Positions 1 to 10,710 of a stretch of 64,000 nucleotides of DNA are shown here, in pieces. The stretch's first letter is position 1. Each line of letters starts with the position of its first letter. Location: NCBI GenBank assembly GCA_023525715.1, contig CM042015.1, forward strand, positions 84,155,250 to 84,219,249, in the 5' to 3' direction. The notes beneath the pieces are model-generated. The model saw nothing but the letters and a program-made list of their open reading frames with translations, did not search any database and had not been told where the DNA came from. Position numbers and translations under genes: made by a program. The stretch is from Cichorium intybus (taxonomy: Eukaryota; Streptophyta; Magnoliopsida; Asterales; Asteraceae).

Positions 1-228
1 AAATTTTAAGGTTGGCTTAAATGGGTTTAAAAGTTGCAGTGGTATACTCATCAACTGTTACTTGAACATTTTTAAGAATCGAATTGATTTGTGCATTTGA
101 AGACACTATTATGTTTTATGGCAATATTTGGATGATATTTATTATTTACCTTCCAAGATTCAGAGGTTAATCCATAAAGACGCTTGGAGGGATTTATATC
201 ATTATGAGGCACAAAAGTGTAGATTTTA

Positions 229-755
229 GTGTTTGTGTTAAATGTCATCTATCGATCATCATTATTCAAGGACGTAGTACATGATACAACACACAAGTGT
301 TCATTTCATCTAAACAGAGTGCAATACAAGCATGAGTATTACCTTGTAGATTTGATATACACGATTTGGGCTAATTTTGTGAAAACATTTAGTCATATAT
401 GCGACAAGAAACGAAAATAGTTCAAGGCAGCAAAAAAAAAAAAAAAAAGCTGCAAGAAAGGAAGTGGAACTAGCTTTTGGCATCCTAAAAACTCGTTGCG
501 ATATATTTCGACTCCTTGTGCGGGAAATGCAGCCAAACAAGATTAAGAAAATCATATACGTGTACATTATATTACACAATATGATATTGAAAGATAAAGG
601 TGCAACTACATGGTTCACGAAAGGGTCTTGTATACGATAAAGAAGTAAATGAAAATACTCTTCAGGAATTGCATTCTCAAGAGAATCTCCACGACCTTCG
701 ATCGGCTCGTTGAACATATTATGAACACCTACATACCGTCTCTGGACAACTAGGT
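229..755 (+). pseudogene. Degenerate PIF/Harbinger transposase (HARBI1/ALP1-like), C-terminal part
   Basis: The translation follows the plant Harbinger nuclease. It shows a block like SxLFKDVVH, then EYYLVDLIYTIWANFVKTFS, DKRK-type residues, then RKEVELAFGILKTR, MQPNKIKKI, YIILHNMIL, and finally LVEHI shortly before a stop near 752. The fragment is dead: a stop follows the KRK motif at 418-420, an A-rich tract at 430-448 shifts the frame, and further stops and a frameshift occur before LVEHI. The DDE-domain N-terminal half is not recognisable upstream, so this is a 5'-truncated relic. No terminal inverted repeats were found around it. The family assignment rests on the ordered motifs and is fairly secure; the exact limits are not. 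Confidence 0.8.
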
Positions 756-837
756 GTGTTCTTTTATTTTTGAATTGCTATTTTTTAGCATTGTAATTTC
801 TTTTAAATTAATGAAATATTATTTTCGTTACAATTGT

Positions 838-908
<71 letters not shown>
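838..908. repeat. (TA)n microsatellite
   Basis: About 70 bp of nearly uninterrupted TA dinucleotide, 3' of the Harbinger relic. Confidence 0.97.
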
Positions 909-909
<1 letters not shown>

Positions 910-1295
910 TAATTACTTTACATTTATTGTAAATATTTTAAATAAAAATATTTAGGACGGAGAAGATGACCATTTCTAGGTTTAAGGATAGGATAGATGA
1001 AAATAAAAAGAACAAGAAAAAATCGATATGGCATTAGGAGGATGGGAGGGACGAACTCCCACCAACCTAACGGTCAAGATGATACTATAAACATCTAAGC
1101 AAAATTTCTATAATGTACCAAAATTTGCCCTCTTATTTCATTTTTATTACAAAATAAACAACTATTTTTTAAGTTTTGTAGTTACATGCCAACGTATAGT
1201 ATAAATAAACCGCTTAATGACAACTAACAACATTAATTTGACTCGAACAGAATGGACAACCACAGTAGGGCAAAGAGGGTACAAACACAATAAAC

Positions 1296-2014
1296 TCATT
1301 TCCACATTTTGTGCTTTCCGTACTTCCCTCCATGCTTACCAAACTTCCCGTGCTTGAACTTACCATGGTGCTGTCCATAGCCTCCATAGCCATGGGCTCC
1401 ATAACCATGGGAACCATATCCATGAGACACATGATGAGTGCCATATGCAGCAGCCCCAAGTGCTGCACCACCAGCTAGGAATCCCATACCATGCCCTCCA
1501 TGTCCACCATGCCCTGTTGAGGATTTCTCATGAGGACAACTTACAGTTTCAAGTAAAAATTTTCCAAGACTTGGCACAAAGAAAGACCAGATCATTTTCT
1601 ATTGTGTATCTATATTCTAATATTCTATTCAATTCATAAACCATAGTCGATAGTTCGAGGATACTTTCAACACTGAGGTGACATTTAGAGCTAAGATAGG
1701 ATTTTGATGCCAAGTGTTATCAAAGCAATGATAATCAATGATGCCAAGAAAAATAATAATATGTTCTATTGGAACTAACCTGAATGGTACGGACCTGATG
1801 AACCAGGATAGGCATGTGGTGGATATCCACCCGTATGTGATGGATATCCACCATATTGAGGATAATTGGCTTGAGGGTATCCTCCAGGAGGGTAAGCATA
1901 TCCTTGAGGAGGGTATCCTCCATGTTGTGGGGGGTAGTGTCCACCACTACCATATCCACCAAGATGAGAGAAGAGTCCTTTCTCCCCGTTGTGATTCTCG
2001 TACCCACTGCCCAT
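1296..2014 (-). CDS. Glycine/proline-rich protein (GPRP, glycine-rich protein A3 type), copy 1
   Basis: Two exons read on the minus strand, 2014-1780 and 1513-1296, give 150 residues. The intron starts with GTTAGT and ends with CAACAG and splits a Gly codon (phase 1). Domain order is that of plant GPRPs: an N-terminal XYPPX part (repeats such as GGYPPQGYAYPPGGYP, about residues 30-78), a short Ala/Gly hydrophobic segment (GFLAGGAALGAAAYG, about 88-102), and a C-terminal His/Gly/Lys tail of HGKF/KFGKHGGKY repeats ending in K. The family is small, lacks enzymatic motifs and is widely expressed; its role is not settled. A second, longer copy lies at 34340-36195 in the same orientation with the same intron position. 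A possible 5'UTR intron (donor GTATCA near 2307, acceptor TTTTTCAG near 2052) precedes the ATG. Confidence 0.88.
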
Positions 2015-2388
2015 CTTTTTTCACCCAAGATATATATTGCCTTGACAAAACTGAAAAAGACAAGAACAGCACATATGAAAGATCATTTTACATAGAGAAC
2101 AATAAAGAGTGATACTTAAGAAATTAGCACACATGCATTTGAACCAGAAAAAGAAACTATCCCCACATATGATATCCTAATTCCTAACTAAGGCGTTAGC
2201 TCTTTCGCTTAATTAGCAAAAGCAAATATCATTACAGCGTGACCAAAAAGCAAAATACAATGAAAAATGAATTAAATTTTGAAAAGGGATAACCGAGGTT
2301 TGATACCTAACAAAATCGAGTGTTTTATGATTTCAATGTAGGTTCTTAAGCTCTGATACAACTTGCAATAGATAGAGGGAAGGGCGAA

Positions 2389-2400
2389 TTTTTATATAGG
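2389..2400 (-). promoter_or_regulatory. TATA box of GPRP copy 1
   Basis: On the minus strand the sequence CTATATAAAAA lies about 380 bp upstream of the GPRP1 start codon. This distance suits a 5'UTR that contains an intron. About 30 nt downstream is a stretch (TTGTATCAGAGC) that resembles an initiator-tRNA primer binding site. Confidence 0.55.
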
Positions 2401-2734
2401 AAGGCGGGAATCTGATTCACGCGTTGCTTATTTGCCTAATATGGAGAACAAAAAATGTGGTGAATATATCTCATCGTTTATACTAATATTGTTTATTCTC
2501 TTCACATTTACCGTATCGATGATAAGAACTCGCTAGCAATTTTTTTGTCAATTATCAATTAATAACAATTATCGCGTGAACAATTATCACGTTTGTAATC
2601 GTCTTAACTATTATTTGGCAATTTTTAACTAAAATTGAAGTTAACTCATCTGGTAAGTGCTTTTAGCAAGAGGGTGCTAAAGGTTGGGGTCGAACAAGGG
2701 CGTACATATGTGGTTGTCCGGGGCAATATGAGTT

Positions 2735-2917
2735 ACCCTTCAAAATTTTCCGTCAAATATAAATATATCGGAAATCCATCACAATTCCGTTGAAAATCTT
2801 TCACAATTTCGTTGGAAATCCGTCAATGTAAATTTAGTTTAAGTCCGTCGTTAAAACCCTTTAGTGATAGGTTTTTTGACGGAAATTGTCGTTGGAAATG
2901 AGTTTTTTCTAGTAGTG
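2735..2917 (-). mobile_element. One terminus of a CACTA (En/Spm) DNA transposon
   Basis: On the minus strand the segment begins at 2917 with CACTACTAGAAAAAACTCA, a typical plant CACTA terminal inverted repeat. It continues with sub-terminal motifs of the type GTTGGAAATCCGTC and GACGGAAATTGTC, repeated several times. A matching opposite end was not found to the left, so this is a solitary or truncated end. Its left limit is approximate. Confidence 0.65.
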
Positions 2918-3336
2918 CTACACTTAAAAAATGCGTGCTACCCTTGATTTTTTTCTCTAGGTCCGCCACTATGTTCGAGCCCTAACACTTCCAAAACTTT
3001 AAAACTTTAAATTGTTAATTGAGCGCGGATCACCTAACCCGACCCCCAATCCGACACAAGATCCGGCTACTTTCTGATCCCACTTTTCATTTTTTTGGTC
3101 CAAACAATAAGTTTTGTTTTTGCAATTTTTACCATTTTTTAACAAACTTGGTCCATACTTTAACAAATATTCCCAAATCGTTTTATGTATAGAAAAATAG
3201 GAACAGGTTTAGAGGATATGAAGTTGCTCATTTGGGTCTACCAAATGGGAAAACAATGGTGTTTCAAATAAAGACGGTGACGAGGATAAATCGAAAGAGA
3301 GAAATTAAAATGGAGAAAAAACAACAATTTGAAGAA

Positions 3337-3790
3337 GGGAAAATGACTTATAAGGATAAGTATGTTTCAAAAATGTTCAAAAAACACCATCCAAGTTTGG
3401 TTTGTTCAAAAAACAACATCCAAGTAAAGCCTTTGTACAAAAAACACCATCCAAGTAAGGCCTTTGTACAAAAAACACCAACGAACTACATGTTTTGTTT
3501 AAATTTTACCCGATGGTAACCGGCTCTTGCAGGTTAAACTGTTCATCTGCTATTATGTCATGTCACTAAATATTAGGCCAAGTCATCCTTTAACCTGCAA
3601 GAGCTGGTTACCATCGGGTAAAATTTGAACAAAACATGTAGTTCGTTAGTGTTTTTTGTACAAAAGCCTTACTTGGATGGTGTTTTTTGTACAAAGGTCT
3701 TACTTGGATGGTGTTTTTTGAACAAACCAAACTTGGATGATGTCTTTTGAACAGTTTTGAAACATAATTACCCTTATAAGTCATTTTCCC
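3337..3790. mobile_element. Fold-back MULE-type MITE with 9-bp target site duplication
   Basis: Two arms of about 200 bp (3337-3538 and 3589-3790) are inverted copies of each other around a 50-bp loop. The ends are GGGAAAATGACTTATAAGG and its complement. The flanks 3328-3336 and 3791-3799 are both TTTGAAGAA, a perfect 9-bp duplication, the Mutator hallmark. Each arm contains tandem subunits of about 31 bp (CACCATCCAAGTAAGGCC... type). Open frames inside it on both strands mirror each other and are not genes. Confidence 0.88.
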
Positions 3791-4193
3791 TTTGAAGAAG
3801 AAATGATGCATTGGTGAAACACGCCGGTAGGAGATGGCGGCCAAGGGGAAGCATTGGAATGTAACTACAAAACTTAAAGACACGCACTAAAAAATCCTTA
3901 CTCGCGCTTATATGAGCATTGGAATTGGCATTTTGTAAGGGTTTTTTTTTTTTTTTCTTCTTTGATGACTTAACCTTTAAAAGCTTCAATTAATTAAAAA
4001 AAATTGGTTGTGTTTTAGTTTATATTGTTTATAGTTGTAGGTTAATTGAACGAGAATTACTAAAACATAGAAGTATTGTTGTTTAAAAAAAATTCCAGAA
4101 TACATGATCCACATCATAAGCTCAAGGTTTTATCGTTTCTTTACTTGTTTCATAATACACAATCGACACCAAGTCTAAGATTATGTGAAGGGC

Positions 4194-4553
4194 TAGAGAT
4201 GCAAAAAAAAAACCGGTTTTTTAAATAACCGAAAATAATAACCGAACCGGTTTTTTTAATAACCGGTTTTTTAATAACCGAACCGGTTTTTTAACCGAAC
4301 CGGTTTTTAGCCGGTTTTTTATCTCAAACTGAACCGGTTAAAAAACCGAAAAAAACCGGTTTTTCTTCAGGTTAACCGAACCGAACCGGTTTAAAAACCG
4401 AAAAAAACCGGTTTGAAACTCAATCTCGTTTAAAAAAAACCGGTTAAAACCGGACCGGTTATAACCGAAACCGGTTTTTAAAAAAACCGGTTTTTAAAAA
4501 ACCGGTTTTTAAATAACCGAAACCGGTTTTTAACCGGCTTTTGTGCACCTCTA
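4194..4553. mobile_element. hAT-type MITE made of CCGGTT palindromes
   Basis: The element starts TAGAGATGCA and ends TGCACCTCTA (imperfect terminal inverted repeats). It is flanked by a perfect 8-bp duplication TGAAGGGC (4186-4193 and 4554-4561), as expected for hAT elements. The inside is almost wholly AACCGAACCGGTTTTT units in both orientations, a known style of plant hAT MITE. Confidence 0.85.
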
Positions 4554-4561
4554 TGAAGGGC

Positions 4562-5310
4562 CTCAATTTTTATTTTGCATCGGGCCTTAAATCGGCTTGG
4601 ACCAGCCCTGATTATATGAACTATTTTAAAGTAAATAATCGGGGTTTATGTTAATTGAATAAGTCGGGTTTTATGTTTAAATCGAATTATCTATACCGCA
4701 TAATTATATCTATGGATAAAAATAGACGGGCAGCTGGCTAAATTGTTTGGAACCGCTTCCGGTTCCAAATACCTGGCTTTTATTCTTTTTTAAATTCTTC
4801 TAGTAAAAATGTTGTTATACATATTGGATATAGAGTGGTTATCGATATATAAATAAAAGAGTTTATATAAGAAAATTTATCATGATAGGATCATTCCAAT
4901 TATGGTGGGTTTCCAATTTTATTCACATTTCTAAAGCAAACAATGGCATCGAAGCAATTCCACACAAAAAAAAAAAAATTATTTCATCTTCATGACCATT
5001 TAAGTTGTGTTTTTACTTTTAGGTTACATTTCAAAGTCTAGAATATATTTTTATATATTTATTTTTAAGATATATTATGAAGTTGGTTTATACAAGATGA
5101 GTATTCAGTGAGTAACGGTTTCAAAATATTAAGAACAAAACGGTCTCGATTAGTACCAAACTTTAGGAACAAGGACCGGTTTCAATCACATCGGTTTAAG
5201 TTCAAAAATAGCCGGTTCCAAATCGTTTTCAGTTCAAAAAACAGATACCCGAATTCGATGATCATCCTAATTATATGGCATGATGTGTCAATTACTTATG
5301 GACTCTATGG
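4562..5310. other. AT-rich intergenic stretch, no gene seen
   Basis: No coding signal is supported. Scattered CCGGTTT and CGGTTCCAAA words at 4750-4770 and 5165-5230 may be eroded relatives of the neighbouring CCGGTT element. Confidence 0.5.
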
Positions 5311-6188
5311 TGGCGTTTGGTTCACGGAAAGGTTTTGAAGGAATTGGAATCAGTCAAGAATTGGAATTCAATTACATATTCTGTTTGGTTGGTAGGAAAT
5401 GGAATTGAAATTGATGCAAATGACAAATTTGTCCTTCTTGTTTGTTTGTATAATCTTACTTTGATGGTGGGTGATGGTGACGAAGGGTGATGGTGGTGGC
5501 ACTGATGGTGGGTGGTGGTAGGCGATGGCGGTGGGTGACGGTGGTGGGTGGTGATGGTGATGGTGATGGTGATGTCAATGTCGATGGCGGGTGGTGGTGG
5601 GAGTGGTAGCGGTGGGTCGTGGCGGTAGTGGTGGTGGGTGTCAGTAGGTGGTAGCGGTGGTGGTGGTGGGTGACAGTGCTGGATGGTGGTGGTGGTAGTG
5701 GTAGTGGGTGACGGTAATGAGTGACAATGGTGATGGTGATGATGATAGTGGCGGTGGTGATGGCGATGGTGGGTGGTGGGTGGTGGTGGTGGCGGTGGGT
5801 GGTGGCGGTATTGGTGATGGGTGACGGTGGTGGCGGTATTGGTGGTGGGTGGTAGTGGTAGTGGGTGACGGTGGGTGGTAGTGGGTGGTGGCGGTGGTGG
5901 CAGTGGGTGGTGGCGGTGGTGGCAGTGGGTGGTGGCGGTGGTGGCGGTGGGTGGTTGTGGTTGTGGTTGTGGTGATAGTGATGGTGATGGTGGTAGAAGG
6001 GGTATAACGGTAATATTGCAAATTTCTTCATTTATTACATTTCAATTCATTCCATCAACTTAAGGAATTCAATTCCCGCATTTTAATGGAATTTAAATCC
6101 AATTCCTTCAACCAAAATTTGAACCAAATGCAAAAATTCGAAAAAGTTAGATTTCAATTCCCTCGAATTCCAACGAACCAAACAGCCA
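5311..6188. mobile_element. TIR element (GGCGTTTGGTTC type) containing a GGT minisatellite
   Basis: The left end TGGCGTTTGGTTC and right end GAACCAAACAGCCA are inverted copies with one inserted base. Sub-terminal GGAATTGGAATTCAATT-type words also mirror each other. A clear target site duplication was not seen. The core, about 5462-6000, is a 540-bp array of GGTGGTGGGTGGTGGCGGTGAT-like units. The His/Pro/Thr-rich frames there are only the minisatellite translated. Confidence 0.6.
5462..6000. repeat. GGT/GGTGAT-rich minisatellite
   Basis: About 540 bp of G-rich imperfect trinucleotide-based repeats (GGT, GGC, GAT, GGGTGGTGGCGG), with strong strand asymmetry: G and T on plus. Confidence 0.95.
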
Positions 6189-7667
6189 ATAACTTTCAGC
6201 ATCATGATGACCCATAAAATGTTATAACACGGTGGCTTTTTAAACAAAACTAGTGGCAATGTCCGCACGTTGCGGCGGGTTTATTAGTCGTATATATTCA
6301 AAACCATTTACGTAATGCTCTCTTACACAATTTTTTTTTTTTTTTTTGGTTTTGCTATTAAATCATGACCAATATTATAGTTTTCTCTTACATAATGACT
6401 ATATTTGTAATGTCTCTATTACATAGGGACCATTTTTATAATATCACTATTACTCAGGGACCAAAATGTAACTAATACAAATTATAAACTATAAAGACTA
6501 AAACCGCAATTATCCTAACTTATAAACTATAGAGAGTAAAACAATAATTAATGCAAATTGAAAACTACATGAACCAAAACTATACTTATTGAAATTAAAA
6601 ACTACGGAAACCAAAGTTGTAGTTAAAGCAAATTAAAAAATACGAGACTAAAATTCTCTCTTCAAATTTGCTAATATGTAGATTCAATTTCTAAAAAAAA
6701 TGTAATTATCATTAAAAAATTATAGAAACCGGAGCTGTAATTAATACAACTTAGAACATATTGGGTCCAAATCTATAACTATGCATAATAAAAATTACAC
6801 GGACTAAAACTATAATTATTCAAAATTAAAAACTACAGGGACAAAAACTATAATTAGTATAATTATAAACTATAGAGACTGAAATTGTAATCACTAAAAT
6901 TAAATTATTTGGACTAAAACTGTAATTAACAATTATAAGGATCGAAATTGTAATTAATACGGATTATACATTATAACTACCAAAACTACAATTAATGCAA
7001 ATTAAAAACTATAGGGACCAAAATTGTAATTATCGTAAATTAAAAACTATTAGGATCAAAACTATATTAAATATAAACCACATGGACTGGAATTGGAATT
7101 GTTGAATATAAACAGTCCAGTGACCAAAATTGTAATTAACTAATTTTAGATCTTAAATGACAATGTTGTAAACCTTATAAATTTTATAGCCTTATAAGGA
7201 TAAAAACTGTAATTATAGATACCAAAACTATAATTATGTAAATTAAAAACTACATGTATCAAAACTGTAATTATCTTCAATTAAATTATAAGGACCAAAA
7301 CTATAATTATCCTAAATTATAAACTACAGTGACTAAAATTATAATTATTGAATATAGAAAGTATCAGGACTGAAACTGTAATAAAGTCATTCTAAGTTTT
7401 AGGTAGCAATATTGTAATTCTTTTAGCAAATTAAAAAATATAGGTACCAAAACTATAATTATGCAAATTAAAAACTATAGAGATCAAAATTGTAATTATC
7501 CTAAATTAAAAAATATAAGGGTCAAAACTGTAATTAATGTAAACGAAAAACTCATTATAGTTATTCTATATAAAAATATAAGGACCAAACATGTAATTAA
7601 CTCATTGTAGTTATTGTATATAAAATTATAGGGACCAAACATGTAAGTAACTCGTTTTAATTTCTCA

Positions 7668-7700
7668 ACTAGCTTGAGCCCTTGCTCTGCACGGGTTCGA
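7668..7700 (-). mobile_element. Second Helitron-like 3' terminus
   Basis: On the minus strand, a hairpin CCCGTGC-AGA-GCAAGGG is followed by CTCAAGCTAG. The base before CTAG on the plus strand is A. It marks where family filler sequence stops and captured DNA begins, so it may be the 3' end of a nested Helitron. Confidence 0.45.
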
Positions 7701-8036
7701 GAGTGCTTAAGCAAATAAACTAAAGTAGGATGCTATGATAAACAAATCTATAAAAGTACATTGCTATTTTTCGCACTTAAACATAAAATGAATCATTGAA
7801 TATCAAAAGCCATTGATCCAGCACAACCATAATAAAATAGAACTATAAATGGCTTTTGATATTAAATGCATGGCTTGATAACAATAATGCTTGAGGCTCT
7901 CATTCAGAGGACATTGCTATAGTTGGATAATTAGTCTTCTACATTGAAACGGTGTCCCAAACAGCAAAAAGTACACGAAAGTACTTGTAATATTAATTGG
8001 ATAAAAAAGATTAAACGGTGTCCCAAACATTGAAAC

Positions 8037-9177
8037 GATGTCCCAAACAGCAGAAGCAAGATTTACAGGCACCAAGTCACGGAATGTTGTTGCAATAGTT
8101 CCATCCAATCCCTTTGCACGGTACCATACAAAAGGAAACTCCTAAAAATATGCAAACATGTATCCAGCTTTTCAACAAATAAGTTTAAGAAAGAGTAAGT
8201 TACATTTTTGGTCCCTGAGTACAGCTGATTATTTTAATTTTGGTCCCAAAATGTTTTTATTTATAGTTTTGGCCTTTATTTGAGGTTCTTGTAACGTTTT
8301 TGGTGCGAGTTCTGTTCCAAGTAAAATGGTTTTGTTTTTTGGGTCCTTGACTATAGCTGATATTAGCAACTATGGTCCCTAAAATATAGTCATTTTACCT
8401 GGGACATGGACCAAAAACGTTATAAAGACCTCAAATAAGGACCAAAATGGCAAGAGAAAACTTTTGGGAGAAAATTGAAGAAATTGGCTTTACTCATGGA
8501 CCAAAACTGTACTTTACTAAAAAAGAATTAGTTAAAACTGCTAAAGAAATTGGAATCTAAAGGAATAATAAATTGTCTGATTTTTTCATTTTTTGTCCCT
8601 AGGCATAGCTGATTGTTTTCAATTTATACCCACCAAATTTTATCTTGCAATTTGGGTCCTTATCTTATTTTTTCATAACACTTTTATTCCTTTTTTCCAA
8701 TAAAATTACTATATGACTTTTTTAGTGAATGTTTGTTATTGTATCGATGTTTTATTGCTATGATTATGTGAGATGGGGATCACTACCACCACCCCACCCC
8801 CTTCCTTACAGGTAGGCATCATCAGATTTATTGATAATATAAATATAGGTAAACAATAAAGTTATATAAAGGGCAAAATAGTAATTTTAGTTGGAACAGG
8901 TACCAAAATCAGTAGAATACTTCATAATAATGACCAAAAACATTACAAAACCTCAAATAAGGACCAAAATTGAAGAAAGTTTTTTTGGGACCAAAATTGC
9001 AAAGATCAGCTATACTCAGGGACAAAAAATGTAAAGAATTTTACTTACCTTCAATGAAGCAAAAACAGTGGCATTACGAATGGCCATTGTGGTCAGGGTA
9101 AGATCAAATTGGCGAGATCTTTTAGAAGTTTTATTATACAAGTCAACTAAGGCTTTGTCATGATCTGTTGTAAATGC
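8037..9177 (-). pseudogene. SEC1/KEULE-like (Sec1/Munc18) exon fragments, downstream part
   Basis: Exon 9177-9049 (after CAG, before GTAAGT) encodes 43 residues including TDHDKALVDLY and RNATVFASLK. Exon 8141 to about 8037 continues with EFPFVWYRAKGLDG, TTFRDLVPVNLASAVWD. In order and content these match plant SM proteins of the SEC1/KEULE family (TDHDKAL, ATVFASLREFPF, TTFRDL), which bind syntaxins in secretion and cytokinesis. Splice sites are intact and in phase 0. Only a small part of the roughly 660-residue protein is present, so this is a fragment. The intron between the exons is almost filled by a fold-back element at 8193-9044. A further SEC1 exon lies at 15475-15570. Triplicated 'acggtgtcccaaaca' words follow the second exon at 7945-8050. 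Confidence 0.72.
8193..9044. mobile_element. Fold-back TIR element of the 'GAGTAAATTACATTTTTGGTCCCTG' family
   Basis: The left end, GAGTAAGTTACATTTTTGGTCCC, mirrors the right end, GGGACAAAAAATGTAAAGAATTTTACTT. Inner parts repeat 'tttggtccc...cagctgat' in both orientations. It sits exactly in the intron of the SEC1 fragment. A relative is at 62928-63462. Confidence 0.6.
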
Positions 9178-9528
9178 CTGCCATGATGAAACACATTTAA
9201 ATATTAAAAAAATGAAATAAGAAATCCCAGAATGAGAAAAAAAAACTTTAGCTTTTATTTTTGTAAACAACAATGACACAAAGCACAGAAAGCACCTAGA
9301 AAGTCGATAAAAACAAAACTTATTATGGTCACTGAATATTTGAACCAAAGGTAGTAAAATGTAAAAGTGCAAAGTGGAAAACTAAACTGTGATATCATGA
9401 CTTTAATATGCCTTCGTAGACACCCTCATTACTTAAATATAAGTAATGATAAATGCAAAAAATAGCAACGTAGTTCCATTTATTTGTGGGGGAATCTCTC
9501 TAAAATTAAAGGTCTTAATAAAACTTAC

Positions 9529-9636
9529 TGCAGTAGACCCTCTTGATTTTGCTTGTTCTGATGTTTCTAATTGTTCCACTCGCCCAACTTCTTTATTCAA
9601 AGGCCTCCGATATTCATTTGCCAGAAGAACCAACCA
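9529..9636 (-). pseudogene. Unassigned exon-like segment upstream of the SEC1 fragment
   Basis: An open stretch with EYRRPLNKEVGRVEQLE ends at 9529 in a good donor (GCA|GTAAGT), phase 0, compatible with the next SEC1 acceptor at 9178. It is acidic and hydrophilic and I do not recognise it as SEC1. It may come from another captured gene or be an altered SEC1 linker exon. Confidence 0.35.
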
Positions 9637-10195
9637 TATGCATTAAATAAGATAGTGTTATGCAAGTCTATTCACTTATAATCTTAAAAACAACAATATT
9701 TATTATTTAATAAGATGCAACAGTAAACTTATTGTAGTTGATCCAGAGGAATGTCAACATGGGCACTCTTTTGCCATTTAAATTTACAGGTTTGAAAGGA
9801 GGTGATGATAGTCAAGAGTTTGTAGGAGAAGGAACACTGCATTCTGCAAACCCCAATTTAGATTACACACCAATGGGAACAATATGCAACTTACTCGACA
9901 ACTTTTTCAATTTTATCCAAAATTAATATTTTTGCTTTTTTGGTTGGTTCTTGTGTCATCTAGCTATTAATATTACTAAAAATACCATTATACCCTTATC
10001 TCTTTCATAGGGACCCAAAAGTCAAAATTATTCAATTTTGGATGAAATCCAGAAAATGGCTATAACACTTGGATGGAAATGTAAGTATTTAATACATACT
10101 CTAAAGCTTGAGTTGTGCCATCCTAACACATGTAATCCATGTCAGTGACTTGCTACGATCATCGGCAACATGTGGAAAAAATCTTGCAAGCTTCC

Positions 10196-10200
<5 letters not shown>

Positions 10201-10253
<53 letters not shown>
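10201..10253. repeat. (TA)n microsatellite
   Basis: About 50 bp of TA dinucleotide directly abutting the Helitron-like 3' end at 10254. Confidence 0.95.
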
Positions 10254-10254
<1 letters not shown>

Positions 10255-10710
10255 TAGTTGCGTACCCGCGCAATGCGGCGGACGTCAAGTAGTTTCCTTT
10301 CGACTATTTGTTTTCGAAAGATTTTGGTATCATTTTACGGGAATTCTTTATGTTTGTTATAGAGATTTTTATCGAACACTTCAAAATAATAATGACCATG
10401 TGTGCTAATCTTAGTGGAGTACCCACGCAATGCAACGGGCGTTGAAGGGGGGGGGGGGGGGAGGGAGGCGGTGAATAGGTGTCTTTCAATAACTAATTAC
10501 TTTTGACAAACGTTCGTAATTTATTTTCAGAAATATGTCATATTCTAAATAATATACAATGAATCAGAAAATAGCTTTTACCATAAATATGTCATATTCT
10601 AAATAATATACAATGAATTAGTTTTCGAGCGGCGATTAATCTCCTTTCAGCGGACGTCAACTTGTTTTCTAGTGTGGTACCCGCGCGATGCGGCTGTGGC
10701 GATTGTTCGT
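10254..10710 (-). mobile_element. Cluster of three Helitron-like 3' termini
   Basis: On the minus strand, three similar ends occur: CCGCATTGCGCGGGTACGCAACTAG (ending at 10254), GTTGCATTGCGTGGGTACTCCACTAA (ending near 10411) and CCGCATCGCGCGGGTACCACACTAG (ending at 10669). Each has a GC-rich hairpin followed by CTAG or CTAA. The first has A on its flank as required; the third has T. They suggest repeated or nested insertion of related Helitrons. A 54-bp direct duplication (10531-10584 and 10585 onwards) and a poly-G run near 10445-10461 lie between them. Confidence 0.5.

Noticed and set aside
1735..2112. Overlapping plus-strand and second-frame minus ORFs at the GPRP genes (also 35826-36297)
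   Set aside because: Shadows of the repetitive GPRP exons; the true frame is fixed by conserved splice sites and the paralogue.
3232..3883. Two similar proteins on opposite strands (HHPSLVCSKN, KKHHPSKAFVQK)
   Set aside because: They are the two arms of a fold-back MITE read in opposite directions.
5456..6031. 191-codon and 126-codon His/Pro/Thr-rich frames on the minus strand
   Set aside because: They are a GGT minisatellite translated in two frames; both frames are open only because the repeat lacks stops.
5311..6188. A 3-bp Harbinger target duplication for this element
   Set aside because: The flanks (CTATGG and ATAACT) do not give a clear TWA duplication, so the superfamily is left open.
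10139..10408. Frame with a long Tyr-Ile run (also 13893-14099)
   Set aside because: Translation of TA dinucleotide repeats, not a protein.
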